Virus record (IMG/VR): IMGVR_UViG_3300025648_000044 | Location: 1-41,465 of that record | DNA: 41,465 nucleotides | Strand: one strand, 5' to 3' | Source: a virus | Shown here: positions 1 through 7,123 of the stretch, piece by piece | Layout: each line of letters opens with the position of its first letter | How positions within the stretch are numbered: the stretch's first letter is position 1 | The notes under the pieces: model-generated | What the model was told of the DNA's origin: nothing | The model's database searches: none | What the model saw: the letters and a program-made list of their open reading frames with translations, nothing else | Translations under genes and position numbers: made by a program

Positions 1-160
1 TGGGAACGCCTGACGCCGAGGCCAGCGGGCAAAGGACAGATAACAGGTGAAATCAACGGGAAACAGCGGGAATAGTGAATAAAGACGATGACTTTAGGAG
101 TTTCATTTCACCGGTTGCACTTGGAAGACCAACCCCACCTTGGACAACAGGTGAAAAGGG
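1..160. repeat. Left-terminal non-coding region with three copies of a 12-bp motif
   Basis: No gene is seen here. The motif AACMGRTGAAAW occurs at 42-53 (plus), 105-116 (minus, AACCGGTGAAAT) and 146-157 (plus, AACAGGTGAAAA). A fourth copy, AACAGATGAAAA, lies inverted near the right end at 40831-40842. The match between the last left copy and the right copy extends to 16 positions (146-161 against 40827-40842) with one mismatch. Mu-type phages carry several MuA-binding sites at each end, so these are candidate transposase sites (inference). TGAAAAGGGTT also occurs in the hairpin repeats near 14.65 and 15.02 kb, so part of the resemblance may be shared with a dispersed repeat. Confidence 0.5.
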
Positions 161-526
161 TTATTTTGGAGCGAGCGCCAACGAGTGGTTTTCCCGCATG
201 AACGCTTCGAAGCCTTCCTTGACCGGAACCCGGTAGAATGCACGACCGCTGCCGGTGAGCTGCGGCCGTTTTGCAGCGATCATGCCGAGGACGTTCTCGC
301 GGGTCACTTTCAAGCGGCGGGCCAGCTCGTCAATGGCGGCCATCGGCACCCGGACATAATCGTGACGGCCGGCAATATCGAAAGCCACGAGCTTGCCCTC
401 CTCGATCAGATCAATGACGTGCCGATCGGAAACCTCCCACCTGGCCGCGACCTCGCCCACGGTCAAGACCGTGCGATCCTTGGCAAACGCCAGGCTGGGG
501 AAGTCGAGTTGTTGGGGAGAAAACAT
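161..526 (-). CDS. Excisionase/MerR-like small DNA-binding protein
   Basis: A 121-aa protein at the distal end of the early operon. Residues about 16-50 (LTVGEVAARWEVSDRHVIDL, then a short wing) have the pattern of the excisionase/MerR-type winged helix-turn-helix. A second helical, basic stretch follows. The frame is open further upstream to 661. The ATG at 526 is preferred because the previous gene stops at 528-530 and the junction reads TAAAATG, a one-base gap typical of translational coupling. Being next to the putative left terminus, it could be an architectural or transposition accessory factor or a regulator; the family signature does not decide between these. Confidence 0.7.
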   Translation of the reverse strand: MFSPQQLDFPSLAFAKDRTVLTVGEVAARWEVSDRHVIDLIEEGKLVAFDIAGRHDYVRVPMAAIDELARRLKVTRENVLGMIAAKRPQLTGSGRAFYRVPVKEGFEAFMRENHSLALAPK

Positions 527-527
527 T

Positions 528-1070
528 TTAAAAGGGTTGTCCGGCCATCGCCGGCGCGTTGGCTTTGACCTTACGCAAGAGACCGAGGAGCGCGGCGGCG
601 TCCAAGTCCTGCCAATAAATCGTGCCCCAGATATCGGCCGAGATTTTCGACACGTAATCATCGCCGGCAGCCGCGAGGATGGACCGGATCAAACCTTCTT
701 TTTTCTGCATGTCCGGGTTGTCCCAAAAAGTCTGGGCCCGGATGTCGTCGGGGTAGACCAGCAAGCCGCGAATCTTGCGTTCATCGCCCCACAACAAAAG
801 CAGCCGGTTGAACTGGTCATTATTAAAACCGGTGTGGCTCATGTCCCGGCCTAGGGCGTGGATGTGGCAGGCGTGGCGCAAATCCTCGGCTTCGATCGCC
901 CGGCAACCCTGATCGGCGATTGTCTGGGCCAGCCGCCAGACCGCCTGGTGATGAGGGCCGGCATCCTGGACGGCCTCGGCGACCAGCCGGCCCTTGATCC
1001 AGCGCCATTGATTTGCCCGGACCACCTTGCCCCAGCAGCGCCAATATTTGCTATTCTGGTTGTCGTTCAT
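528..1070 (-). CDS. Hypothetical early protein
   Basis: A 180-aa protein without a family I can name. It is rich in Trp, His and Asp/Glu, with several amphipathic helices (for example around ADQGCRAIEAEDLRHACHIH and FNRLLLLWGDERKIRGLL). No signal peptide or membrane segment is present. The ATG at 1070 overlaps the stop of the upstream gene by four bases (ATGA at 1067-1070). An in-frame ATG at 1088 would add six residues but lies inside the previous gene. It is co-transcribed with the whole early operon, and a role in replication or host take-over is only a guess from position. Confidence 0.65.
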   Translation of the reverse strand: MNDNQNSKYWRCWGKVVRANQWRWIKGRLVAEAVQDAGPHHQAVWRLAQTIADQGCRAIEAEDLRHACHIHALGRDMSHTGFNNDQFNRLLLLWGDERKIRGLLVYPDDIRAQTFWDNPDMQKKEGLIRSILAAAGDDYVSKISADIWGTIYWQDLDAAALLGLLRKVKANAPAMAGQPF

Positions 1071-1273
1071 GGATTGAGTTTCATCCAATCACGGATAAAT
1101 GCTTCGCATTTGTCCGGCTCGTTGGTTGCCAGCAGTAAAACGGCCGGGCGCATCTTGCGGAGATTCTCCTTGCTGGCCGGCGACGTTTTCGTATCGGCGT
1201 CAGAAATTCTGAAGTCGTAGCTTTTCAGAAACGCATCTGTGACCGGATTTCCAGTTGTTGGAGTTTTGCTCAT
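1067..1273 (-). CDS. Hypothetical small early protein
   Basis: A 68-aa protein, hydrophilic at the N-terminus, with a C-terminal stretch (PAVLLLATNEPDKCEAFIRDWM) that looks like a beta strand followed by a helix. No recognised family. It overlaps its neighbours by four bases on both sides (ATGA at 1270-1273 and 1067-1070), which supports both the start and its reality as a member of the translationally coupled early operon. Confidence 0.6.
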   Translation of the reverse strand: MSKTPTTGNPVTDAFLKSYDFRISDADTKTSPASKENLRKMRPAVLLLATNEPDKCEAFIRDWMKLNP

Positions 1274-1692
1274 AGGTTGACCAAGCGAATGGTTTTGCCG
1301 GCGAACTTCATGGCCTTGACGACGGCGTCGCCGTGCATGGCGCAGTAGCGCAGCCGGCCGGGTTCACAGCACGTTGCCGGCTCATTGCAGCGACGCTGCG
1401 GGCCGCCCTCGTCGCGCACCAGGTATTCGCAGCCGGTCGGATCGGCGTCGGCGATTGCCGGGCGCTCGGTCACGTAGTCGAGCGGATGCGGCCAGTTGAT
1501 CTCCGGACCGTAACGCATCCAAATTCGATCCGTGGCCACGCGCCGGCCATCGGTGAAAAATCTGGCTGATGCAAATCTAATGAAGCTGGCGACGAAGTTG
1601 TTTTCCCATTCCGGCAATACGAGACCGTTCTTACCGCGCACGGCGGCGACAAGCTTGTTCAGGAACTCCACGCGCTGTTGGTCGGTGATCAC
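1270..1692 (-). CDS. Hypothetical early protein with Cys-rich, zinc-finger-like C-terminus
   Basis: A 140-aa protein. The N-terminal half is predicted helical. The C-terminal half contains Cys residues in GCEYLV, RRCNE, TCCEPG and the end motif YCAMHG, which together could bind a metal ion (inference from spacing). The start is a GTG at 1692-1690 that overlaps the TGA of the preceding gene (GTGA), the same coupling pattern as at 5210 and 12882. No family assignment. Confidence 0.65.
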   Translation of the reverse strand: MITDQQRVEFLNKLVAAVRGKNGLVLPEWENNFVASFIRFASARFFTDGRRVATDRIWMRYGPEINWPHPLDYVTERPAIADADPTGCEYLVRDEGGPQRRCNEPATCCEPGRLRYCAMHGDAVVKAMKFAGKTIRLVNL

Positions 1693-3044
1693 AGTTTTGA
1701 TTTGATGGCTTCCACGCCGCGACGCTGTTTGAGGGTCATCGCCGACAATGGCTTGAAAAGGTTGCGGACCACGTCCACCGACTTTTTCAGCACGGCGGCG
1801 ACGGCCTCTTCCTTGTGTCCGGATTCAAGCGCAAAATGCACGAACACGATCCGCGCCGCGTCAATATCGGGATCGCTGCCACGGCCGGTGATGATGAAGC
1901 GCGAAATCTTGAAGTGGCTTTCCACCTTGCTGAAAATTTGTTCCAGCGTCGGTCGGGCCTTCCCCATCGGCGGAAATTTATTAACCGGGATATCAGCCGC
2001 CGGTTGAGGTTGAGCCGGCGTTCCAGGTGCAGCGGATTTTTCTTCCGCCACCGGCTCAACCTTTGCCGCCACCGGCAATTTGAAAATCTTCGCCACCTTC
2101 TCCACGCGCTCGCGTTGCAGGTTGCGGAAATGTTCGACGGCCTTGAACCAGTCGGCCGGTTCCTTGGCGAGTTCCACGCAGGCGACATGATTCATGTCCT
2201 GCCAGATCGCCCACACGGTCAGCTCCGCGATGCCACGGTTCATCGAGGTGAGAATCAATGAGGCATTTTCGCCGGTCAGAAATTCACGGAGTTTTTTAAG
2301 GCTGGAGGTTTCATTCAACACATCGCCGGAATTAAGATGGTTGAACATCTCACCAACCGGTTTCCCGTTAAGTGAATAGGCAAACGCAAACGCGCCCAGC
2401 ACGCCGGCGCTCTTCAATCCCGTCGCCTTGCTCCGGTTGGCGATGACGAAATCCACACCGGCCTTGAACTCGCGGTAGATATCTAAAGTCTGGCCCACAC
2501 TTAACCGGCGCATCCGCTCACCCACGCACAGATGCGCCAGCGTCGAGCAGACCTGCGCGATCTGGCTGCCGTTCTTCAGGCCGTGCTGAATCTTGAGCTG
2601 GTCGGCCACGCTGCGCGTCGCGCCGCGATCCACACAGTCCATCGTCGTCATCTGGCTGCCTTCGATCTTCGCCGGCAGGTTGAACGTCACCATCATGCGC
2701 ACGGTCTTGTCCGCCTTGACGACGCCGAGCAGCCGGTGCTGGCCGTCGATCAGCTCGTCGTGGTCGTTGAAGGCGATTCCCTGGTGCGTCGGCTGCCAGA
2801 CGCCGTTGACCATGTCGCGCGCATAGGCCGCGACGACGTCGTCCTTCACCGGCCGGTTGCGGAAGTTGGCCTTGAGCCAGCGCCGGGCCATGTCCGGCGT
2901 CACGTTAATCCACTGGCTCAAGATGCCGGCCTTGGCCGTGGCCGCCGCGCCCGCGCTTTTGTCGGCGTCGGTGGCTCCGGGCTTGGCGGTGAATTTTTTG
3001 ATGATGGCCGGGTCGATGCCGGCGATGGTCATGGATTGGTTCAT
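1689..3044 (-). CDS. DGQHR/ParB-like domain protein with possible DnaA-domain-IV-like tail
   Basis: A 451-aa protein. Residues about 46-150 show a ParB/sulfiredoxin-like fold signature: helical VTPDMARRWLKANFRNRPV, THQGIAF, then LIDGQHRLLGVV with the DGQHR motif at 100-104 and the later DCVDRGATRSVADQL. Proteins of this kind occur in phages and in DNA-modification loci; DNA binding or nucleotide hydrolysis is plausible but unproven. A Pro/Ala-rich linker (about 325-360) leads to residues about 365-440 (LEQIFSKVESHFKISRFIIT, then GRGSDPDIDAARIVFVHFAL), which resemble the helix-turn-helix domain IV of DnaA. If that is correct, the protein could bind specific DNA sites. ATGA overlap with the HNH gene upstream; stop overlaps the GTG of the next gene. 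Confidence 0.75.
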   Translation of the reverse strand: MNQSMTIAGIDPAIIKKFTAKPGATDADKSAGAAATAKAGILSQWINVTPDMARRWLKANFRNRPVKDDVVAAYARDMVNGVWQPTHQGIAFNDHDELIDGQHRLLGVVKADKTVRMMVTFNLPAKIEGSQMTTMDCVDRGATRSVADQLKIQHGLKNGSQIAQVCSTLAHLCVGERMRRLSVGQTLDIYREFKAGVDFVIANRSKATGLKSAGVLGAFAFAYSLNGKPVGEMFNHLNSGDVLNETSSLKKLREFLTGENASLILTSMNRGIAELTVWAIWQDMNHVACVELAKEPADWFKAVEHFRNLQRERVEKVAKIFKLPVAAKVEPVAEEKSAAPGTPAQPQPAADIPVNKFPPMGKARPTLEQIFSKVESHFKISRFIITGRGSDPDIDAARIVFVHFALESGHKEEAVAAVLKKSVDVVRNLFKPLSAMTLKQRRGVEAIKSKL

Positions 3045-3652
3045 TTGGTCCTCCGTAGGTTGGTTGCCAGCGAAGATTCGCTGACATTGGTTTTTAACAG
3101 GCTGGAAACCATGTTCCGCGACTGGCGGGCCCAGCGGCGTCCGGCGATTTTGGTGCGCTCCTCGTCGGAAATCTGGGGCACTTCCCCCAGCTCAAAGCAG
3201 CGCTGGTGTAAATCGGCTTTCGACAGCAACTCCAGATTTTCAATTTGAAAATTGTGGTGGTCGCGGTCGCGGAAAAATATCTCATGCCCCTTCGACACGC
3301 TGCGTTGGTGATGATGCTCCCAAATCGAATGCTGCAACAGCTGTCGGTGCTCGCGGTCTTTGCCGCCGCGATAATAACCCTTGGCGCTCCACCAGAATGC
3401 CCGGTTGTTCCAGACCACGCCGCGTGAATTGCGCTTTGGCTTTACGCGGTATTTTCCAAACGTGGCAAACAGTTTCAATATGGCCGGATCGCCGGTTCCT
3501 TCACCTGCGGCGTGATAGGAATCAAAAGTAATCTCCACCACGTTTCCGCGCAGCAATGTTGTCGGCTGTGGCACTGGAAATTCCATCGGTGTGCGGATGC
3601 CGGCGGCGCGGCGTTGGATGCGCCGGAGAGTTCTGCGTTCACGCCAGTTCAT
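3041..3652 (-). CDS. HNH endonuclease
   Basis: A 203-aa protein with a homing-type HNH module in the middle: HRQLLQHSIWEHHHQ, HEIFFRDRDHHNFQIENL and the following LELLSKADLHQR, where paired His residues and the Asn of NFQIENLELL fit the HNH_3-type pattern. The N-terminus is very basic. It lies next to a second, different HNH gene and overlaps both neighbours by four bases (ATGA at 3649-3652 and 3041-3044). Such genes can be selfish homing endonucleases or packaging/recombination nucleases; being embedded in a coupled operon suggests it has been kept as a regular phage gene. Confidence 0.85.
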   Translation of the reverse strand: MNWRERRTLRRIQRRAAGIRTPMEFPVPQPTTLLRGNVVEITFDSYHAAGEGTGDPAILKLFATFGKYRVKPKRNSRGVVWNNRAFWWSAKGYYRGGKDREHRQLLQHSIWEHHHQRSVSKGHEIFFRDRDHHNFQIENLELLSKADLHQRCFELGEVPQISDEERTKIAGRRWARQSRNMVSSLLKTNVSESSLATNLRRTK

Positions 3653-4215
3653 CGCGTCCTCCGCAGTTGGGGCAGGCCGCTGCCGTTGCCCTGCAACAGC
3701 GCCGCCAGGCGTGCCGGCGCGACCTTGGTAAAATGGTTTGCACCGGTGGCGTGGCGCTTGACCTGATCGGAATTGGTGAGCAATTCCAGGTTGCTGACGT
3801 CCCAGTTCAGGTGGTTGCCGTCCTTGAACACCACTTTGTGGCCGGGCGGAATCGGGCCGTTGTGCTCGATCCAGACGACGTGGTGCAAATAATACGGCGG
3901 CTCACGGTGGATCGTGTCGCGCAGATATCTGTGCCGACCGCAAACCTTCTGGCTGGTATATTTGCGGCCCTTGTATTCCACCACCGGCTGGAAACTCCGG
4001 GAGCGCAGCTTCAAGCCGCGCCGCTTGAAAATGTCAAAGAGGCTCTGCCGGGTGCGGCCGTATTTGACAGCGACTTCCGACAGCGACAGGCCGGCCTGAT
4101 AATCGGCATACATCGCCGCGATCCATTCGCGCGGCATTCCGCGCCGGCCACACCAGCAAGCACCCATGCCGGACATCTTCGGGAATTTTTTGCAAGTGGC
4201 GGTTTTGGGAAACAT
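3649..4215 (-). CDS. HNH endonuclease with N-terminal helix-turn-helix
   Basis: A 188-aa protein from the ATG at 4215. The frame is open to 4467, but that extension reads as Arg/Pro/His-rich out-of-frame sequence and overlaps the neighbour. Residues about 28-70 contain a resolvase/sigma-like helix-turn-helix (AAMYADYQAGLSLSEVAVKY, then GRTRQSLFDIFKRRG). The C-terminal half has the HNH_3 pattern: YYLHHVVWIEHNGPIPPGHK, VFKDGNHLNWDVSNLELLT. The DNA-binding domain plus HNH nuclease architecture is typical of free-standing homing endonucleases. The N-terminal Cys residues (TCKKF, CWCGRRG) may be incidental. Confidence 0.82.
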   Translation of the reverse strand: MFPKTATCKKFPKMSGMGACWCGRRGMPREWIAAMYADYQAGLSLSEVAVKYGRTRQSLFDIFKRRGLKLRSRSFQPVVEYKGRKYTSQKVCGRHRYLRDTIHREPPYYLHHVVWIEHNGPIPPGHKVVFKDGNHLNWDVSNLELLTNSDQVKRHATGANHFTKVAPARLAALLQGNGSGLPQLRRTR

Positions 4216-4229
4216 GGTGGCGTCCAGTG

Positions 4230-4670
4230 TCACGCTGGTTTGAGTTTGGTGATGAGGCCGGCCTTGCCGGTGATGAGGACGGTCAGCGCCGTCCGGGCGC
4301 GGCGGTGCTTGAGCACATGATAAGTCTGGCGGCTGTATTCGGATTTGTTCCTGGAGGCCAGACCTTGGAGTTCGGGGAACCGGCGGTTGACGCGCACCGT
4401 GCCGCGTTCCGTAAGACCGGCGGCGAGATTGCGGGCCCGGCGGGTCTGATATCCGGCATACGACCATTTGCGCTGCGCTGCGCGCTTTGCGGCCCTGGTT
4501 AAATACTTTTTGAAGGGCCGTTTGCGCGGCTGGCCTTTGACGGTGAGACCTTGTGCCAGAAATAATTTCTTACGCCGATGATAGCAGCGCAGCGACGGCG
4601 AGCGCCGGCCGACGGGAACCGTGCCCCAGTGGGCGCGTTCGCGTTTCAATTTTTTGGCGCGGTTGATCAT
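4230..4670 (-). CDS. Hypothetical highly basic protein
   Basis: A 146-aa protein dominated by Arg and Lys (for example RAKKLKRERAHWG, RKRPFKKYLTRAAKRAAQRK), with an expected very high pI. It has no recognised domain. The composition suggests nucleic-acid binding. It starts by ATGA overlap at 4667-4670 with the ASCH-like gene and ends 14 bases before the start of the HNH gene. Because it sits directly upstream of a homing-type nuclease, it could be a companion DNA-binding protein, but this is only a positional inference. Confidence 0.6.
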   Translation of the reverse strand: MINRAKKLKRERAHWGTVPVGRRSPSLRCYHRRKKLFLAQGLTVKGQPRKRPFKKYLTRAAKRAAQRKWSYAGYQTRRARNLAAGLTERGTVRVNRRFPELQGLASRNKSEYSRQTYHVLKHRRARTALTVLITGKAGLITKLKPA

Positions 4671-5032
4671 AAATCCTCCGCCTTGATCAGGATGCCGGTG
4701 AACGGCAGGCCGTGGGTTAGCTCGAACCAGATGAGCATTTTAATCGGCAATTCAAAACCATCCGCCTTGGCGATTTCCACCTGTTGCTTCGGCGTCTGAA
4801 TGACGCCATTGATCACCATCATGAAGCGGCGAATCTGAATGTGTTCCACCGCCGTGATGCGCACCTTCACCAGCTCGCCTTGCGGGCTGCGGTAGGGCCG
4901 GCCAGTCCATTCCCGCCAGCTCTCGCTGCTGCCGACCGCCGGCAGCCGCTTGGGCATGGGCCGGATCGTCTGGCGCTTCGTGCCGTTCAACACGAGCGGC
5001 GCGAACTGGGGTTTGAACATGCGGACTCTCAT
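4667..5032 (-). CDS. ASCH/PUA-like domain protein
   Basis: A 121-aa protein with the hallmarks of the ASCH (PUA-superfamily) domain: the start MFKPQFAPLVLNGTKRQTIR, a middle segment GELVKVRITAVEHIQI, and the end LIWFELTHGLPFTGILIKAE. ASCH proteins are thought to bind RNA or modified bases, and some are nucleases or deaminase partners; the substrate here is unknown. The ATG at 5032 follows the stop of the upstream small gene by one base (TGAAATG). An alternative ATG at 5020 has a better Shine-Dalgarno (GAGAG). An upstream extension to 5119 is unlikely because it would overlap the 58-aa gene at 5034-5210. Confidence 0.72.
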   Translation of the reverse strand: MRVRMFKPQFAPLVLNGTKRQTIRPMPKRLPAVGSSESWREWTGRPYRSPQGELVKVRITAVEHIQIRRFMMVINGVIQTPKQQVEIAKADGFELPIKMLIWFELTHGLPFTGILIKAEDL

Positions 5033-5033
5033 T

Positions 5034-5210
5034 TCAGTGGCAATCAATTTCCAACTTGACCAGCCGCGCCATTTCCCGCGCGCCGGCCTTGATGTATTCG
5101 CCGCGAGTTTTTCCTTCATGGCGCTTTTCCAACTGGAAATTATTAACCGCGCCTTGAAGCAGAACGGTGAATTTCTTTTTCTCGGCAGTGGTAAGGATAA
5201 TGGCGCTCAC
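5034..5210 (-). CDS. Hypothetical small early protein (58 aa)
   Basis: A 58-aa reading frame starting with GTG at 5210 and ending with TGA at 5034-5036. The encoded protein begins VSAIILTTAEKKKFTVLLQG and ends EMARLVKLEIDCH; it is mainly helical, charged and without a known domain. The start overlaps the upstream stop (GTGA at 5207-5210) and its own stop is one base from the next ATG. It fills what would otherwise be the only real gap in this part of the operon, which is why I call it a gene despite its length. Confidence 0.65.
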   Translation of the reverse strand: MSAIILTTAEKKKFTVLLQGAVNNFQLEKRHEGKTRGEYIKAGAREMARLVKLEIDCH

Positions 5211-5671
5211 GGCTGCACCTCCTTGGCCTGCGCGCGTTGCAGGCGATCAATCTCGGCGGCGATGAGCGCGCCGGCCTTGACCAGGTTGCGGATCGGATCG
5301 TCGGACGGCTTCCACCATTCCTTTGACCAAGGCCAATCACTACTCGGTGCGGGTTGTGTTCCGTGTTCAGCAGCCCACTCGTCTGGCAGAGCAACGACGT
5401 CGATATAGCTGCCGGCAGCTAAAATAAGTTCATATTTACTGTGCTTGTCGTCATGCTCCGGCGACCAGCCTTCGTCGGCGACCTGGCGCGTGCGTTCGGC
5501 GGCGATGAGCTGCACGCCGTTTAATGAAGTTGGTTGGGGAAGCTCTTTTATCAACCGATCCACGCGATTGACTTCGCAGAGAATATCGGAGACCGGGTCT
5601 TTATGTTTATTTGACCGGCAGATTTTCCGAATCATGTCCAAGGCGTCGGCCTGAATGGTGAGAATATTCAT
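5207..5671 (-). CDS. Phage-conserved hypothetical protein (ERxRQ...EGWxxEHDDxH type)
   Basis: A 154-aa protein belonging by pattern to a family common in temperate phages of Proteobacteria: LIAAERTRQVADEGWSPEHD, then DKHSKYELILAAGSYIDV, a Trp-rich DWPWSKEWWKP, and the terminal DDPIRNLVKAGALIAAEIDR. Its function is unknown; the compact all-helical look and acidic motifs have led to occasional comparison with nucleotide hydrolases, which I cannot confirm. ATGA overlap at its start (5668-5671) with Gam, and GTGA overlap at its end. Confidence 0.78.
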   Translation of the reverse strand: MNILTIQADALDMIRKICRSNKHKDPVSDILCEVNRVDRLIKELPQPTSLNGVQLIAAERTRQVADEGWSPEHDDKHSKYELILAAGSYIDVVALPDEWAAEHGTQPAPSSDWPWSKEWWKPSDDPIRNLVKAGALIAAEIDRLQRAQAKEVQP

Positions 5672-6210
5672 GATTGCACCTCCGTGTCAGTGAGTTTGGG
5701 TTCGACGAAAAATGATTCGTCCTGCACGACCTTGACGCCGATGGGCGCGAGCACCTTGGCCTCGACGGCCGCCTTGTCCTGGCTGGAGGTGTAGAACGTG
5801 ATGATGGCTTCCTTGTCCACTTCGGGCGTGGTGCGGATGAAGTTGAACGCACGATCCTGAATTTCCGCCAGCACGCGAATCCACGTCCAGCGCGGGAGCA
5901 ACTTGAGCTTGGGCGTGCCGGTGCGGAAGCCGAGCGTGCCGGCGGCGAAGTCCAGGGACTTGCGCTTGCCGAACTCGGCCGGGTTGGCCTCGGCCCACGC
6001 GCGCAGCGCCTCGGACTGAATCTTGATATCAGCGTCGCAGGCGGCGATGCCGTCGGCGTATTTTTTTTCGACGGCCAGTTTCTCGGCATCGAGTTTGGTG
6101 ATGAACTTGCGGCGATTGTTGGCGGTGAGCGCCAGATCGTTCATCGCGGCCTCGGCTTCGATACGGCTGGCGATCAGTGGAGTCTCAATTTTGATGCGGT
6201 CTTTTGACAT
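5668..6210 (-). CDS. gam: Mu Gam-like host-nuclease inhibitor protein
   Basis: A 180-aa protein with the Mu Gam pattern: an N-terminal long helical/coiled region (DLALTANNRRKFITKLDAEK), ALRAWAEANPAEFGKRKSLD, FAAGTLGFRTGTPKLKLLPR, then VDKEAIITFYTSS and a C-terminal IGVKVVQDESFFVEPK. Mu Gam binds the ends of linear double-stranded DNA as a Ku-like dimer and blocks exonucleases, protecting infecting or transposing phage DNA. Length agrees with the family. The ATG is about 50 bases downstream of the 43-aa gene, so it does not overlap its upstream neighbour; its stop overlaps the next gene. Confidence 0.88.
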   Translation of the reverse strand: MSKDRIKIETPLIASRIEAEAAMNDLALTANNRRKFITKLDAEKLAVEKKYADGIAACDADIKIQSEALRAWAEANPAEFGKRKSLDFAAGTLGFRTGTPKLKLLPRWTWIRVLAEIQDRAFNFIRTTPEVDKEAIITFYTSSQDKAAVEAKVLAPIGVKVVQDESFFVEPKLTDTEVQS

Positions 6211-6260
6211 ATTCGTTTTGATTGATGAGTTGATGTTGGGTGGATGCAGGCTGTGCCTGC

Positions 6261-6392
6261 TTAAACGAGCTTGTGCCGGGTCCAGCCCATCTTGCGGATT
6301 TTGAGCGCAGATTTGTGGGCGTGATTGGCGTGATGAATCTCGTGGCGGTTCTGGCCGCGTTCGCGGCGCATTTTCTTTCCGGTGCTGGTCAT
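6261..6392 (-). CDS. Hypothetical small basic protein (43 aa)
   Basis: A 43-aa frame beginning MTSTGKKMRRERGQNRHEIH and ending WTRHKLV, very rich in His, Arg and Lys. No Shine-Dalgarno is obvious. It occupies the gap between the membrane protein gene and gam on the same strand as the operon. The His/Arg-rich composition suggests nucleic-acid contact, but no family is recognised, and a non-coding spacer with a chance frame is possible. A short palindrome (GCAGGC TGT GCCTGC) sits just beyond its stop, around 6246-6260. Confidence 0.45.
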   Translation of the reverse strand: MTSTGKKMRRERGQNRHEIHHANHAHKSALKIRKMGWTRHKLV

Positions 6393-6419
6393 GGTGTTTT
6401 TGTGGTTAGGGGTTGAGGT

Positions 6420-6596
6420 TTACTTTGTGAAAATGAGGACGAGCAGCCAGACGATCATCGCGCCGACGATCATGCCGGTGCAGAACGGCCTGGTGACATC
6501 CATGACGCGGCGCGGCCGGCGGCTGCGCGCGTCCAGGTTGGCGATGCCGCTGCATTCGTTGTGCAGCGGGAGATGTTTGGTGGTGGTGATGCTCAT
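6420..6596 (-). CDS. Small single-span membrane protein (58 aa)
   Basis: A 58-aa protein starting MSITTTKHLPLHNECSGIAN. The cytoplasmic part contains a run of Arg residues, and the C-terminus is a transmembrane helix (GMIVGAMIVWLLVLIFTK), so it is probably tail-anchored with the N-terminus inside. The ATG at 6596 overlaps the stop of the upstream gene (ATGA at 6593-6596). Small membrane proteins in early phage operons can be superinfection-exclusion or host-modifying factors; nothing here decides the role. Confidence 0.6.
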   Translation of the reverse strand: MSITTTKHLPLHNECSGIANLDARSRRPRRVMDVTRPFCTGMIVGAMIVWLLVLIFTK

Positions 6597-6853
6597 GGTT
6601 TCTTTCCGAACGTGCCCATTGGCTTGGGCGGTTCTAAAAAACGAAATTCCTTTTTGAAATCTGCCATCGGGTAGAGGCCGGATTCACCGGCGCCGTGTTC
6701 GCCGCAGTCCAGTTTCTCCGAGCACGTGATGTAGCAATCATCCGCCTCGGTCTCGCCGGCGTCGTCGTGATGCTTCTGAAAATAGGCGTGAACGCGCTTG
6801 CCGGTGGTGATCTCAACAAACAAGCCCTTGGGAACTGGTAGTGGTGCGCTCAT
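6593..6853 (-). CDS. Hypothetical early protein
   Basis: An 86-aa protein (MSAPLPVPKGLFVEITTGKR at the start), acidic in the middle (HHDDAGETEADDCYITCSEK) with three Cys residues spaced DDCYITC and LDCGEH, plus His residues that could coordinate a metal. No family is recognised. It overlaps its neighbours by four bases at both ends (ATGA at 6850-6853 and 6593-6596), which fixes the start. Confidence 0.6.
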   Translation of the reverse strand: MSAPLPVPKGLFVEITTGKRVHAYFQKHHDDAGETEADDCYITCSEKLDCGEHGAGESGLYPMADFKKEFRFLEPPKPMGTFGKKP

Positions 6854-7122
6854 GATTTTAAGCGGCGACAGGTTAGGTTTGGATTTGCCTGGGTGACTTC
6901 CGTAATCAAGGCATTGGCTTCCTTGCGGGAACCGAGATACAAAACGACCGGGAAAAGTTTCCGGGTCTCTGGCAGCGCCTTTGCCTGAAGCGCCATAAAC
7001 GGCTCGACGCAGTTACTGCAAACACCGGCGTCGCCGTGGTTGAATTTAAGCGCCCACGAGCATCCGCCGGGACAGGCGCGATAATCAGTGCAGCCGCAAA
7101 TGACACAGGTTGATTCTTCCAT
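6850..7122 (-). CDS. Small zinc-ribbon-like phage protein
   Basis: A 90-aa protein. The N-terminus contains CVICGCTDYRACPGGCSW followed by VCSNC, the Cys-rich pattern of a small zinc-finger family recurrent in temperate phages (CxxCGCTxxxACPGGCxW ... CxxC). The C-terminal half is predicted alpha/beta (LFPVVLYLGSRKEANALITE). The start at 7122 has the clearest Shine-Dalgarno of the early region (AAGGAGGG, with about seven bases to the ATG) and follows the upstream stop by one base. The frame is open to 7164, but that part overlaps the neighbour and is not needed. Confidence 0.75.
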   Translation of the reverse strand: MEESTCVICGCTDYRACPGGCSWALKFNHGDAGVCSNCVEPFMALQAKALPETRKLFPVVLYLGSRKEANALITEVTQANPNLTCRRLKS

Positions 7123-7123
7123 G

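Noticed and set aside
185-854. Rightward ORFs opposite the leftmost early genes
   Set aside because: They are antisense shadows of the leftward genes: composition rich in Pro, Arg and Ser, and no start signals, whereas the leftward frames have coupled starts.
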